In this document: in pieces, positions 9,216-17,317 of the stretch | How the letters are laid out: each line of letters opens with the position of its first letter | How positions within the stretch are numbered: position 1 is the first letter of the stretch | DNA from: SIAF01 sp046152955 | Lineage (GTDB): Bacteria > Planctomycetota > Planctomycetia > Planctomycetales > Planctomycetaceae | Length of the DNA stretch: 64,000 nt | Assembly (NCBI GenBank): GCA_046152955.1 | Contig: JBJXGA010000066.1 | Coordinates: forward strand, 1-64,000 | Direction: 5' to 3' | Program-made: the position numbers and the translations under genes | Notes under the pieces: model-generated | What the model saw: only the letters and a program-made list of their open reading frames with translations | Told to the model about the DNA's origin: nothing | The model's database searches: none

Positions 9216-10043
9216 ATGGACCAGATTTCGCAACTATGCCAGCAGGTCAGCGAGGAGATCACCCATCGATCGATTCGATCGACGTTCCCCGAGGTGGTTG
9301 ACTACCGGCCCTCCAGCGCCATCCCGGCGTCCCAGTTGACTCCGCCGGGAACAATTGGAGTCTTTGTCAGCCGCAAGGGATCGTCGCGACTGAAGGAGGT
9401 CCGAGAGGCCGCGCGCAGCACGAAGGGGGTGCGGGACCGAAAGCTGGTGCGCCAGCTCTTCCGCCAGTTTCGTAAGAAAGCGCCGCTCACGCCGACCGAA
9501 GCGGCGCGGCGGATGGTGTCCGAGCCGGTTCTGGCGCATTTGCATTACGCGGGCGCCACCATGGCTCGGTATCTCTATGCGGAGTCCGAGGAGGATCTGT
9601 ATGTGACTGTGCTCCCGTACGCAGGGGGACCGCTGGTCGAACGCGGTTTTCGTCTGGATGAGTTCTTTTACGAAGACGACGACGAACCGTTGGAGTGCGT
9701 GCTGATCAGGAATTCGCCGATCCTGAACGCGGCGGAAGTCGCGGCGCTGAAAAAACTGCCGCCAGAATTGGCCCACGCGTACGTGAGCCCGTTGGATGAA
9801 CATGCCAATACCATGTTGCTGGCAGGCCTCGGGGCGCATGCGCTGGTTTGGGGCTTCGTCTATGGAACGTATACCTGGGTTAAGGCCCATTGGGACGAAA
9901 GCCTGGAGCACATCAATCCCCAGGCGCTGGACAGTCTGGGGCCGGCGGCGGCGGTTCGGGCTCTCTTGCGGCTGCGAATTGACATTCTGCGGGAGAGCTT
10001 CGGTCAACCCCCCTCCGTGGTGGAGCAGAGCTCACAGGTTTAG
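9216..10043 (+). CDS. Hypothetical protein, first gene of an HTTM unit
   Basis: 275 aa. AGGGAG ends about 8 nt before the ATG. No known family recognised. There is no signal peptide. The N-terminal 100 residues are basic and helical (RKLVRQLFRQFRKKAPLT). The middle is acidic (FFYEDDDEPLECVLI). Residues about 195-220 form the only hydrophobic stretch (MLLAGLGAHALVWGFVYG), rich in Gly and aromatic residues. The gene precedes by 65 bp a one-pass membrane protein and an HTTM protein, all on one strand. A precursor or partner role for the membrane pair is possible by position only. Confidence 0.6.
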   Translation: MDQISQLCQQVSEEITHRSIRSTFPEVVDYRPSSAIPASQLTPPGTIGVFVSRKGSSRLKEVREAARSTKGVRDRKLVRQLFRQFRKKAPLTPTEAARRMVSEPVLAHLHYAGATMARYLYAESEEDLYVTVLPYAGGPLVERGFRLDEFFYEDDDEPLECVLIRNSPILNAAEVAALKKLPPELAHAYVSPLDEHANTMLLAGLGAHALVWGFVYGTYTWVKAHWDESLEHINPQALDSLGPAAAVRALLRLRIDILRESFGQPPSVVEQSSQV

Positions 10044-10108
10044 AACTCCTCCTCGGGCATCCGGTTTCAGGTGCTGGCCAAATCCGTCGCTTTTCGCGGA
10101 GCGCGACC

Positions 10109-10618
10109 GTGGACGTTGAACTCTGGGACGCAGTCGCCATCGCATTGCTGGTGGCGTTTTTCCTGATGACCGTCCTGTGCCAAATGGATTCCCTGTGGGC
10201 GTCCCATGTCCGAAGTTGGGATTTGGTGGGACTGATCCCCGGCTGGAGCTTTTTTGCGCCCAATCCGGGCCGGGTGGATTTTCACCTGTTGTTTCGTGAC
10301 GAGCTTCCGGGCGGGGCGGTGACCAACTGGCAGGAGATTCCCCTGGCCGAGCATCGGCGCTGGCATGATTTTCTGTGGAACCCGCAGCGGCGATTGAAGA
10401 AGGTGTTGTTCGATTCGTTCGGAACGCTCAGTCGCGACCTGTTGCGCGGATCGAATTTGCAGTTGTCCGTCCCCTACCTGGTCTTGCTCTCGTATGTCGC
10501 TCAGTATCCGCGGTTGTATCCGTGCGTCCGGACGCAGTTCGCTCTGATGGTGTCGTCGCCAGCCGATCCGGATGCCGAGCCTGTGGAAATCCTGATGAGC
10601 GAGCGGCACGAGCGATGA
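10109..10618 (+). CDS. One-pass membrane protein with WSFFAPNP motif (HTTM partner)
   Basis: 169 aa from GTG 10109, with GGAG 7 nt upstream. One N-terminal membrane helix (VAIALLVAFFLMTVLC) is followed by the motif GWSFFAPNPGRVDFHLLFRD, after which the chain is presumably outside the membrane. Proteins with a W-x-FF/MF-x-P-x-P segment after a single helix are often encoded next to HTTM proteins. The pattern also recalls SdpA, the partner of the HTTM protein SdpB in the Bacillus SDP toxin system; this similarity is from memory and weak. The stop overlaps the start of the next gene (ATGA), suggesting translational coupling. Confidence 0.65.
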   Translation: MDVELWDAVAIALLVAFFLMTVLCQMDSLWASHVRSWDLVGLIPGWSFFAPNPGRVDFHLLFRDELPGGAVTNWQEIPLAEHRRWHDFLWNPQRRLKKVLFDSFGTLSRDLLRGSNLQLSVPYLVLLSYVAQYPRLYPCVRTQFALMVSSPADPDAEPVEILMSERHER

Positions 10619-11424
10619 TGTCCGCTGCCGACGCCATCGAGTGGATGACCCGGTTGGCGGGCTTTTGCGCCGCCATCCTGTCGGTGGAAGTGTTGATTGA
10701 CCAGGCGCATTATTCTGATGCCGGGCTGCTGGGTTGGCCCGTTATGCAGTCGCGACATCGGTGGCTGGTGACGCACTGGGCCGTGCCGCTGCTCAATTTG
10801 TTTCTGGCTCATCGGAGGTTTCTGGCGCTCATGGGATTGCGGTTGCTGGCCGCGGCAGGACTGGTCTTTGCCGATCCCGAAGGAGGCCTGGGCCTGTTGT
10901 TGCTGCTGACGACGACGGCCACAGGCGCGCTGTATCAGTTGCGCACGCCGTTTGGCACCGACGGGGCCGATCAGATGAACCTGCTGACGCTCGGGGCGCT
11001 GTCGCTGGAGCGACTCTGCGCTTCGGAGGTCGTACGGCACGCTGCGTTGTGGTTTGTGGCGCTGCAACTGATCTTGTCGTATTTTGTCGCCGGCATGGCA
11101 AAGCTTCGCGGCGAGGAGTGGCGCTCCGGGCGAGCCCCCTGGGGAATTTTCACGACAAAACTGTACGGCATTCCCCGGTTGGGACGGTGGCTCATGCGTC
11201 ACCCCAGGGTTTCGTGGCTGATGTCCTGGGGGATCATCCTGTTCGAGATCGGTTTCCCGGCGGTGTTTGTGGCGCCGCGTCCGGTTGCTCTGGCGTTCCT
11301 GGTGCTGGGTTTGAGCTTTCACGTGTTGACCGCGTTCGTGATGGGGCTGAATACATTCTTCTGGGCGTTTCTGGCGGCGTATCCAGCGCTGGTTTGGTGT
11401 TTGATGGGGCGCGGCCCCGGGTGA
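10615..11424 (+). CDS. HTTM-domain multipass membrane protein
   Basis: 269 aa starting at the overlapping ATG 10615 (a second ATG follows directly). About six to seven hydrophobic segments; typical HTTM features include QLILSYFVAGMAKLRGEEW, the paired FEIGFPAVFV and LVLGLSFHVLTAFVMGL. HTTM is the membrane core shared by vitamin K-dependent gamma-carboxylase and SdpB. The length is that of the membrane core alone, without the eukaryotic lumenal carboxylase domain. Function in bacteria is mostly unknown; with the preceding gene it probably forms a membrane complex. It ends 73 bp from the convergent PVC gene. Confidence 0.75.
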   Translation: MMSAADAIEWMTRLAGFCAAILSVEVLIDQAHYSDAGLLGWPVMQSRHRWLVTHWAVPLLNLFLAHRRFLALMGLRLLAAAGLVFADPEGGLGLLLLLTTTATGALYQLRTPFGTDGADQMNLLTLGALSLERLCASEVVRHAALWFVALQLILSYFVAGMAKLRGEEWRSGRAPWGIFTTKLYGIPRLGRWLMRHPRVSWLMSWGIILFEIGFPAVFVAPRPVALAFLVLGLSFHVLTAFVMGLNTFFWAFLAAYPALVWCLMGRGPG

Positions 11425-11497
11425 GTGTCGATGGCAACGTCTCCCAGGGGTGTCGTCGCTCTGAAGGGTCGTTAGAGAATGACGCGAGGTCGGACTC

Positions 11498-14400
11498 TCA
11501 ACGTCCCCCCAACAAAAATCCCAGCAGGTCGGCCATCTCCTGCACAGAGATTTGTTTCTCCAGTCCCTCAGGCATAATCGACTTGCCGGAACTGGAGAGT
11601 TCCTCAATGTCAGTGCGCAGGATCGTCTCCTGGGCCCCCTCGGCGCGGCGGAGTGTGACGCTGGTGGGGGTTTCGGCGGCGATGACTCCGGTGGTCGTCT
11701 TGCCGTTTTTCAGGACGACGACATAGTCCAGGTAGTTGGGGGAGACTTCGCGATTGGGGTCCAGGACGTGCAGCAACACCTCTTCGGGAGAGCGATGCCG
11801 GATCGTCTCCAATGGAGGGCCGACATCCTGCCCCTGGCCACCCAGGCGATGGCAGGTTTGGCAGATCTTTTGGGACACCTGCCGCCCGCGATCGGCATGG
11901 ACCGGCAGCGACAGCGCCGGGCGATACTCCTCCACCACCTCTTTACGCGTCCCCAGCGCCTCGCGCTGGAAGAGGGCTGCGGCACGCGCCTTGATCGATT
12001 CGTTGCCGTTTCGCAACAGGATCGCGCGCCGTCCCAGCGGAATGTCTCCCACGGCCAACGCGCGCGTCTCCAGAGCCTCCAGGACCGCTGAAATCCATTC
12101 TCCCCTGGAGAGCAATTGATGCACGACTTCGGTCCGCACTGCCGGGGTGAGTCCGCGATACGCGGCCAGCAGGCTGGCGGGAATCTCCGGGTGCGGGTGT
12201 CGGGCCAGCGCCTGCACGGCGGCAAGCTGCACTTCGGCGGGCTGCTGTGACCCCAGGAGTTCCAACAGCGGCAGGCGCACTTGATCGAACTCTCCTTGTC
12301 CCAGGAGCGCGATCGCCGGAATTCTCTCGGCCGGCGCTGCCGACATGTCCCCGGCCAGCGCCTGGGATTCGCGAGCCAGCTTTCCCAGGCGCGGAAGGAC
12401 GCTCGGCTCCAGGCGCTCGGCGACGGCGGCCAAAGTCAGGTTGTGGCGTCCCAGCCCCTCGCTCAATCCGAGCATGATTTCACGACCGAATGCCGGATTG
12501 GGGATCGCCGAGGGGGCTGCTCCGGTCGTGGTCTGATCCCCGGCGATCAACCGCAGCGCCCGCCGGACCTCCTCCTCCATGTGGCGCGCGCCGACGAAAC
12601 CGGCCAGCGACCGGATCACGGCCAGCGGAGCCGCGGACCTCTCAGCGGTTCCCTGGGGATTGACGTTTTGGCCGGCAGACGACACGGAACCGGGGCCGCC
12701 ACAGAGCGTTTCGAGTAGTCCTGCTGCACCGTCGGGAGATGCGCTGAGAACCGCAATCCGCATCCAGGGATCGTCCGGATCGCGGCGGGCCAGCGCCGCC
12801 AGCGCGTCGAGGGCAGGCTGGTCGGGAGTATCGCCGATCGACAGCGCCACCTGGCAACGAACTCGCAGCTCCGAATCGGAGGCGAGGGCCAATACGGCCT
12901 CGCGCAATGTCGGCGCCGTGGTGAACCGCGTTTCGGCGAGCCGGATAGCGTGCTCGCGGACGCCGGGGGTAGGATCCTGCAGCGCGATGAGCAGGTCTTC
13001 GCCGCGCAACGCGTGCAGCCCCTCCAGTGACCACAAGGCGTGCAGCCGGGCCACCGCCAGCCCCTGGGGAGCCGATCGCGCCGGGGACTCATCGCGTCGC
13101 GCCTTCGAGGCGCCCACTGAGTCTTGCGGCGGTGCTGGCGGAGTCCGCTTGCGCAACAGCGCTCGCAATGGGGGCACAGCGGCCTGATCCTGCCGTTCGT
13201 ACAACAATCGATGCGCCGTGTCGCGCCACCAGCTATTGGGGTTTTCGAGAGTCGCCACAAGTTGACTGGCCGAGGCGGCGCCCAAACGGGGGGGAGCGAC
13301 CGGTCGGAATCGAGGGGGAGTCAGTCGGTAGATCCGCCCCCGGTCGCGGCCGCTTTCCAGGTCCAGCCGCGCTTTGATGTCATCCGGAATTGACCAGGGA
13401 TGTTCGATCGTTTCACGATACATGTCGAGGACGTGGAGCGTCCCATCGGGCGCATTCACAAAATTGACCGGGCGAAACCAGTTGTCGGTGGAAGTGAGGA
13501 ACTCCACCCGTTCGTCGATCCGTTCGGCGCGAAACGTCATGCCGTCAGGGATCAGCCGCTGCCGGTGGATCAGATTGGCCGCTACCTCTCCCAGAAAGGC
13601 GACGCCGTAGTATTCAGGGGGGTAGGCGGAACCGCGGTAGATCGTGATCCCGCAGGTGGAGGTGACGTAGCCGGCTGCGATCGACTCGCTGCGCGGCGAG
13701 GTTCCCGTCGGATCGGAGGCGAGGCGGCGGGCATTGATGACGCGCCACGGCTCCGGGGGACTGGTCCGAAACACCGGGAGCGTGTCTCCCGCCTCGGCCG
13801 CGTCGTGGATGGGGGAACTGACCGCCAGCAGCGGATTCCGAGAGAGGTAACGGTCTTCAAGCACCGCGTGTCGCACCGGATTGCGGATGTTGCAGGTGAA
13901 CCGGTTGCCCCAGTCGTCAAAGGTGTGGCCAAACCGCGCGCCGCCGGAGATCAGCTCGAACTCTTCACTGTGGGGATCGAACCGGAAGTCGTTGGCGGCC
14001 ATCTTCCGCGGCTTCGATTCGCCATCGGGCAGCCGGATGATCGTTCCGCCGTTGGTCCCTCCGGCGCCATACAGGCGGTGGTCCAGCCCCCATCGCAGGT
14101 TGTTGATCACTGCCTGCACGTTGAATTTGTGAAACCCGGTGAAGACTTTCCGACGCACGTCCGCCTGGCGATCGCCGTCGGTGTCTTTGAGATACCACAG
14201 GTCGGGGGTGGCGGCGACGTATACTCCCCCCTGCCAGATCGCCAGTCCGGTGGGCCACGACAGCCCCTCGGCGAAGATTGTGCTTTTGTCAAACCGTCCG
14301 TCGCCGTCGGTGTCTTCCAAGAGCCGCACGCGCCCCAGCGGGAGGTCAGCGGTTTTCTCGGTGAAGGGCTTGTCCTTGGTCTTGTCGGTGTAAGGATAGT

Positions 14401-16045
14401 CGCTCATTTCGACGACGTACGCCCGCCCGTTTTCGTCGTAATCCAGGGCGATCGGATCGGTGGTGAGCGGCTCCGCGGCGAGCAGGTCGAGTCGAAAGCC
14501 ATCCAGCGCCTGAAACGTCTTCTGCGCTTCGGCAGGCTCTTTGGGGGGAATTCGCAAACTGGGGGCCTCGACGTTGTCGCCCGCCGCGGGGGGCGCCTGC
14601 GCCCTGGGGGACGCGGGGAGGGGCGCGGCACGTGAGTCGTCCCGACTCGCCAGTGCCGTTCGAACCTGCTCTTCCGCCGTGGCCGGACGATGGCGCAACA
14701 ACTGCGCCCTGTAGTCTCCAATATTGCCCCAGATCGTGGGACGATTGAGATCGACCTCGGTGACAGCCACGTCCCCCCACTCCGTGGCTTGTGCCAGAAC
14801 TTCTCCCTGATGGCCGTAGATCCCCGAGATCATCCAATTGAGTTGGACGCCGCAATACGTGCTGCTGACGACATACGCATGGTTCTCACAGGCTCTGGCC
14901 GCCGCCAGGAGCGGGTTGCAACCGGCAACCGGAAAGGCGATCACCTCGGCGCCGCGATTGGCCAACTCGCGGGCAACTTCGGGAAAGAAACCGTCGTAGC
15001 AGATCATCATCCCCACTTTGCCGAAGCGGGTGTCGAACACCGGGTATTCGGTTCCGGGTGTGATTCCCATTTCCACTTCGCCGCGCGGCAAGCACACTTT
15101 GCGGTACTTTCCAATCAGCTCCCCCTCCGGGCCAATCAGCACCGCCACGTTGTAAACGACGTGTTCGACCCGCTCGAGCAATCCGACGACGAGATGCAGC
15201 TTGTGATGCCGCGCGAGCGTCGAAAAATAGTCTGTGGACGGCCCCGGAACTGGTTCGGCGGCTTCGGCATACGTGAGACCGGTTCCGGTGTGGGTGAGCG
15301 TCTCCGGCAGAACGACGAGGTCGGCCCGCTTTTTGGCCGCCTCGGCGACGAGAGGAGCGAATTGTCGGCAATTGTCGGCGGGTGAGACTTTGCCCGAGGG
15401 GACGAAGTGGATCGTCGCCAGGCGGACGGGGCGCGGGGGGGGTGGATCGACCGGCTGCAATGTGACGTCGCTCCAGACGACTTCGGCGTTTTGAGCCCAT
15501 TCCAGGTGCAGTTCCAGGAAGGCACGGCGCGCCCCCTCCGGGGCGCGGTAGACTCCCGAGACTTCAGTCCATCCCTCGGCGTCGGTTTCCCCGTCGGGAG
15601 GATATTCGCCAGTCGTCAAGTCGGGTTGTCCGACAGGATGGTACGGCCCGACCACCGGCATGTCGCGATAGGCCGTCTTCCCGTGCTCATCGAGCCACAG
15701 CAGGCGGGCATTGATGGAACGTCGAGGGATCGGCACATTGGTGGCCCGCCAATACGCCTGCAACCGGTAATGCCGCCCTCCTTCAATCGGAATGGTCCGC
15801 GTCCAATATCCCATCAGCCCCGGCCGCGCATCAGCTCGAATGACCAGCCCCTCGCGGCCACCACGTCCGCCGGACTTCTCGAGGGAAAAGTCGGGGCGAA
15901 TCTCCTCGCGCGGCGCGGCGGGAGTCCAATCGCCGCTGCCGGTTGCTGCTGGTTTCTCCTCGGCGAACGCCGGCGAAGTCCCCCCTTCGAAGACTAACGC
16001 CAAAGCGACGACGAACAACCAGTGACCGGCAGAGACACGGTACAT
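11498..16045 (-). CDS. Nitrilase-domain / PVC-type propeller / HEAT / cytochrome c fusion
   Basis: 1515 aa from ATG 16045, chosen because a signal peptide (HWLFVVALALVFEGG...SPAFA) follows at once and AGGGGG precedes it. Residues 35-200: beta-sandwich. Residues 205-470: carbon-nitrogen hydrolase (nitrilase fold) with the triad visible as E248 (VVLPETL), K316 (GKYRKVCLP) and C349 (MMICYDG). Residues about 508-915: PVC-type membrane-bound dehydrogenase propeller (FRLDLLAAEPL, DTDGDGRFD, RWGLDHRLYG). Residues about 930-1365: HEAT repeats. CQTCH at 1395-1399, then the PVC haem-binding tail (GKTTTGVIAAET, SIMPEGLEKQ). Likely an extracytoplasmic redox protein with a fused amidase or nitrilase activity; the substrate is unknown. 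The fusion with an apparently intact triad is uncommon. Confidence 0.85.
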   Translation of the reverse strand: MYRVSAGHWLFVVALALVFEGGTSPAFAEEKPAATGSGDWTPAAPREEIRPDFSLEKSGGRGGREGLVIRADARPGLMGYWTRTIPIEGGRHYRLQAYWRATNVPIPRRSINARLLWLDEHGKTAYRDMPVVGPYHPVGQPDLTTGEYPPDGETDAEGWTEVSGVYRAPEGARRAFLELHLEWAQNAEVVWSDVTLQPVDPPPPRPVRLATIHFVPSGKVSPADNCRQFAPLVAEAAKKRADLVVLPETLTHTGTGLTYAEAAEPVPGPSTDYFSTLARHHKLHLVVGLLERVEHVVYNVAVLIGPEGELIGKYRKVCLPRGEVEMGITPGTEYPVFDTRFGKVGMMICYDGFFPEVARELANRGAEVIAFPVAGCNPLLAAARACENHAYVVSSTYCGVQLNWMISGIYGHQGEVLAQATEWGDVAVTEVDLNRPTIWGNIGDYRAQLLRHRPATAEEQVRTALASRDDSRAAPLPASPRAQAPPAAGDNVEAPSLRIPPKEPAEAQKTFQALDGFRLDLLAAEPLTTDPIALDYDENGRAYVVEMSDYPYTDKTKDKPFTEKTADLPLGRVRLLEDTDGDGRFDKSTIFAEGLSWPTGLAIWQGGVYVAATPDLWYLKDTDGDRQADVRRKVFTGFHKFNVQAVINNLRWGLDHRLYGAGGTNGGTIIRLPDGESKPRKMAANDFRFDPHSEEFELISGGARFGHTFDDWGNRFTCNIRNPVRHAVLEDRYLSRNPLLAVSSPIHDAAEAGDTLPVFRTSPPEPWRVINARRLASDPTGTSPRSESIAAGYVTSTCGITIYRGSAYPPEYYGVAFLGEVAANLIHRQRLIPDGMTFRAERIDERVEFLTSTDNWFRPVNFVNAPDGTLHVLDMYRETIEHPWSIPDDIKARLDLESGRDRGRIYRLTPPRFRPVAPPRLGAASASQLVATLENPNSWWRDTAHRLLYERQDQAAVPPLRALLRKRTPPAPPQDSVGASKARRDESPARSAPQGLAVARLHALWSLEGLHALRGEDLLIALQDPTPGVREHAIRLAETRFTTAPTLREAVLALASDSELRVRCQVALSIGDTPDQPALDALAALARRDPDDPWMRIAVLSASPDGAAGLLETLCGGPGSVSSAGQNVNPQGTAERSAAPLAVIRSLAGFVGARHMEEEVRRALRLIAGDQTTTGAAPSAIPNPAFGREIMLGLSEGLGRHNLTLAAVAERLEPSVLPRLGKLARESQALAGDMSAAPAERIPAIALLGQGEFDQVRLPLLELLGSQQPAEVQLAAVQALARHPHPEIPASLLAAYRGLTPAVRTEVVHQLLSRGEWISAVLEALETRALAVGDIPLGRRAILLRNGNESIKARAAALFQREALGTRKEVVEEYRPALSLPVHADRGRQVSQKICQTCHRLGGQGQDVGPPLETIRHRSPEEVLLHVLDPNREVSPNYLDYVVVLKNGKTTTGVIAAETPTSVTLRRAEGAQETILRTDIEELSSSGKSIMPEGLEKQISVQEMADLLGFLLGGR

Positions 16046-16272
16046 CGGAATCCCCCTGGAAGAAAAAAACGTCCAATTCATCAAGCGCAGGCGCGAAGCA
16101 GCGCGCCGATGGTACAGCACACCAAGAGAGTGGGTAAACTCTGGATCATGAAAAACCTGCGCGGCGTAGAACGAGCGTTCCGCGGCAAATGCAGACGCAT
16201 TACGTTGGCGCAAGGGACTTGGTGCTCGGAATTGGCAAACCGTGGCGTCACAGACGTGGCACCGAACGACTG

Positions 16273-16532
16273 TTACCGCCAACGAAACAGGAACGATGCC
16301 AGGTAGATCGTCGCCACCGGGTGCGATTTCACATCGTTCCACTTCTCGAATGCATCTTCGACGCTCTGAATCTGACTGACCACATCTTCTCGAAAGAACC
16401 TCTCATCGGGCTTGTAGTCTGCCTTGTGGCGCGCTTCCTGCATTTCGGCAAACGTTGCCGCCACGAGCTGGAGTTCTGATTTTTGGTTGCCAGGAATCTG
16501 GCTTGTTCCAGCAAGTCGCGTGGCAGGGTCAT
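16273..16532 (-). pseudogene. HEPN-like gene remnant with internal deletion and frameshift
   Basis: The first frame from ATG 16532 reads MTLPRDLLEQARFLATK, the usual start of a planctomycete HEPN-like family. The downstream frame reads SELQLVAATFAEMQEARHKA and on to FLFRWR, TAA at 16273, the usual end of that family. The frames join at an A-run near 16479-16486 and differ by one base. The central part expected between them (the RRPxQASLRRAVSxAYYALFH helix region, about 80-90 residues) is absent. The ATG overlaps the stop of the 203-aa gene (ATGA, 16529-16532), so the intact ancestor was the second gene of a coupled pair. Family assignment is from memory of the pattern; the frame break is directly visible. 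Confidence 0.6.
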
Positions 16533-17140
16533 CTTCGTGACTTGATTATGCCGCGATGTTCAGTGGCCGTCTGAAAATGGATATACGGCCAGTGCCGGAT
16601 TTTGAGGCGGCGAAACGCCTGGCGAATCTTCTCGCGAATACGGGCCGTATTGGTGTAATAATCCGGGCTCCGAGGAACCTCGTCGTCAACGATGACCCAG
16701 ATTTCAACCGCTTCGTCTCCCGTCGAGTCCAGGTACAATGACGCATCGAACTCCACAATTCCATCCTCGCCTCTCAATCGATTCAGTAGCGACTGAATCA
16801 CGAACAACTCAGGACTCGTTGATAGTCCGTCATCCGTGCTGAGAGCGTCAATCACGTCTTGCAGGCAACTGCGCGCCTGGGCGACCTGGTCCGCTGCGAC
16901 GGACGGTTGTTTCGCGACCGCCTCGGCAATTCGCCGAAATTCAGTGACGTTCTTGCTTATCTGGTTTCGGTCCTCCGCGTCCATGAACGCAAAGTCCCGT
17001 TCGTCGAATCCGTACACCGACAGAGGGTTTAACCAAGTCCTGATGCCCGATCGCGAGTCCTTTTGCCGTGCCGAATTCGGCTCAGAATTGAGCTGGTCTT
17101 CCGCCGTGCGGAGGCTTTCCCAAAATTCTTGAATGGCCAT
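16529..17140 (-). CDS. Hypothetical protein, coupled to the HEPN-like remnant
   Basis: 203 aa, no signal peptide or membrane segment. Acidic, helical N-terminal two thirds; the C-terminal third alternates beta and helix (VEIWVIVDDEVPRSPD, RIREKIRQAFRRLKIRHWPY). No nucleotidyltransferase G-S motif is present, so it is not an obvious MNT antitoxin. The 4-bp overlap with the following HEPN-like gene is the arrangement of toxin-antitoxin or two-component accessory modules. Family not recognised. The partner is degraded, so the module is probably inactive as a pair even though this frame is intact. Confidence 0.6.
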   Translation of the reverse strand: MAIQEFWESLRTAEDQLNSEPNSARQKDSRSGIRTWLNPLSVYGFDERDFAFMDAEDRNQISKNVTEFRRIAEAVAKQPSVAADQVAQARSCLQDVIDALSTDDGLSTSPELFVIQSLLNRLRGEDGIVEFDASLYLDSTGDEAVEIWVIVDDEVPRSPDYYTNTARIREKIRQAFRRLKIRHWPYIHFQTATEHRGIIKSRR

Positions 17141-17317
17141 GATTCACCAGCAGCGGACTTGGTACGACGAGACGCCCCTGATTATCTATGTTCCGCAGCA
17201 TCTTGACAACTGGAACCAAAGCCCGGCGATATGGCGAGCGACCATCGCTGGTCACGGTCATGTTCGTGACTTGGTTGTGACGCGTGATCAGCAGCCGGGA
17301 CTCTGGCCTATCTGCAA

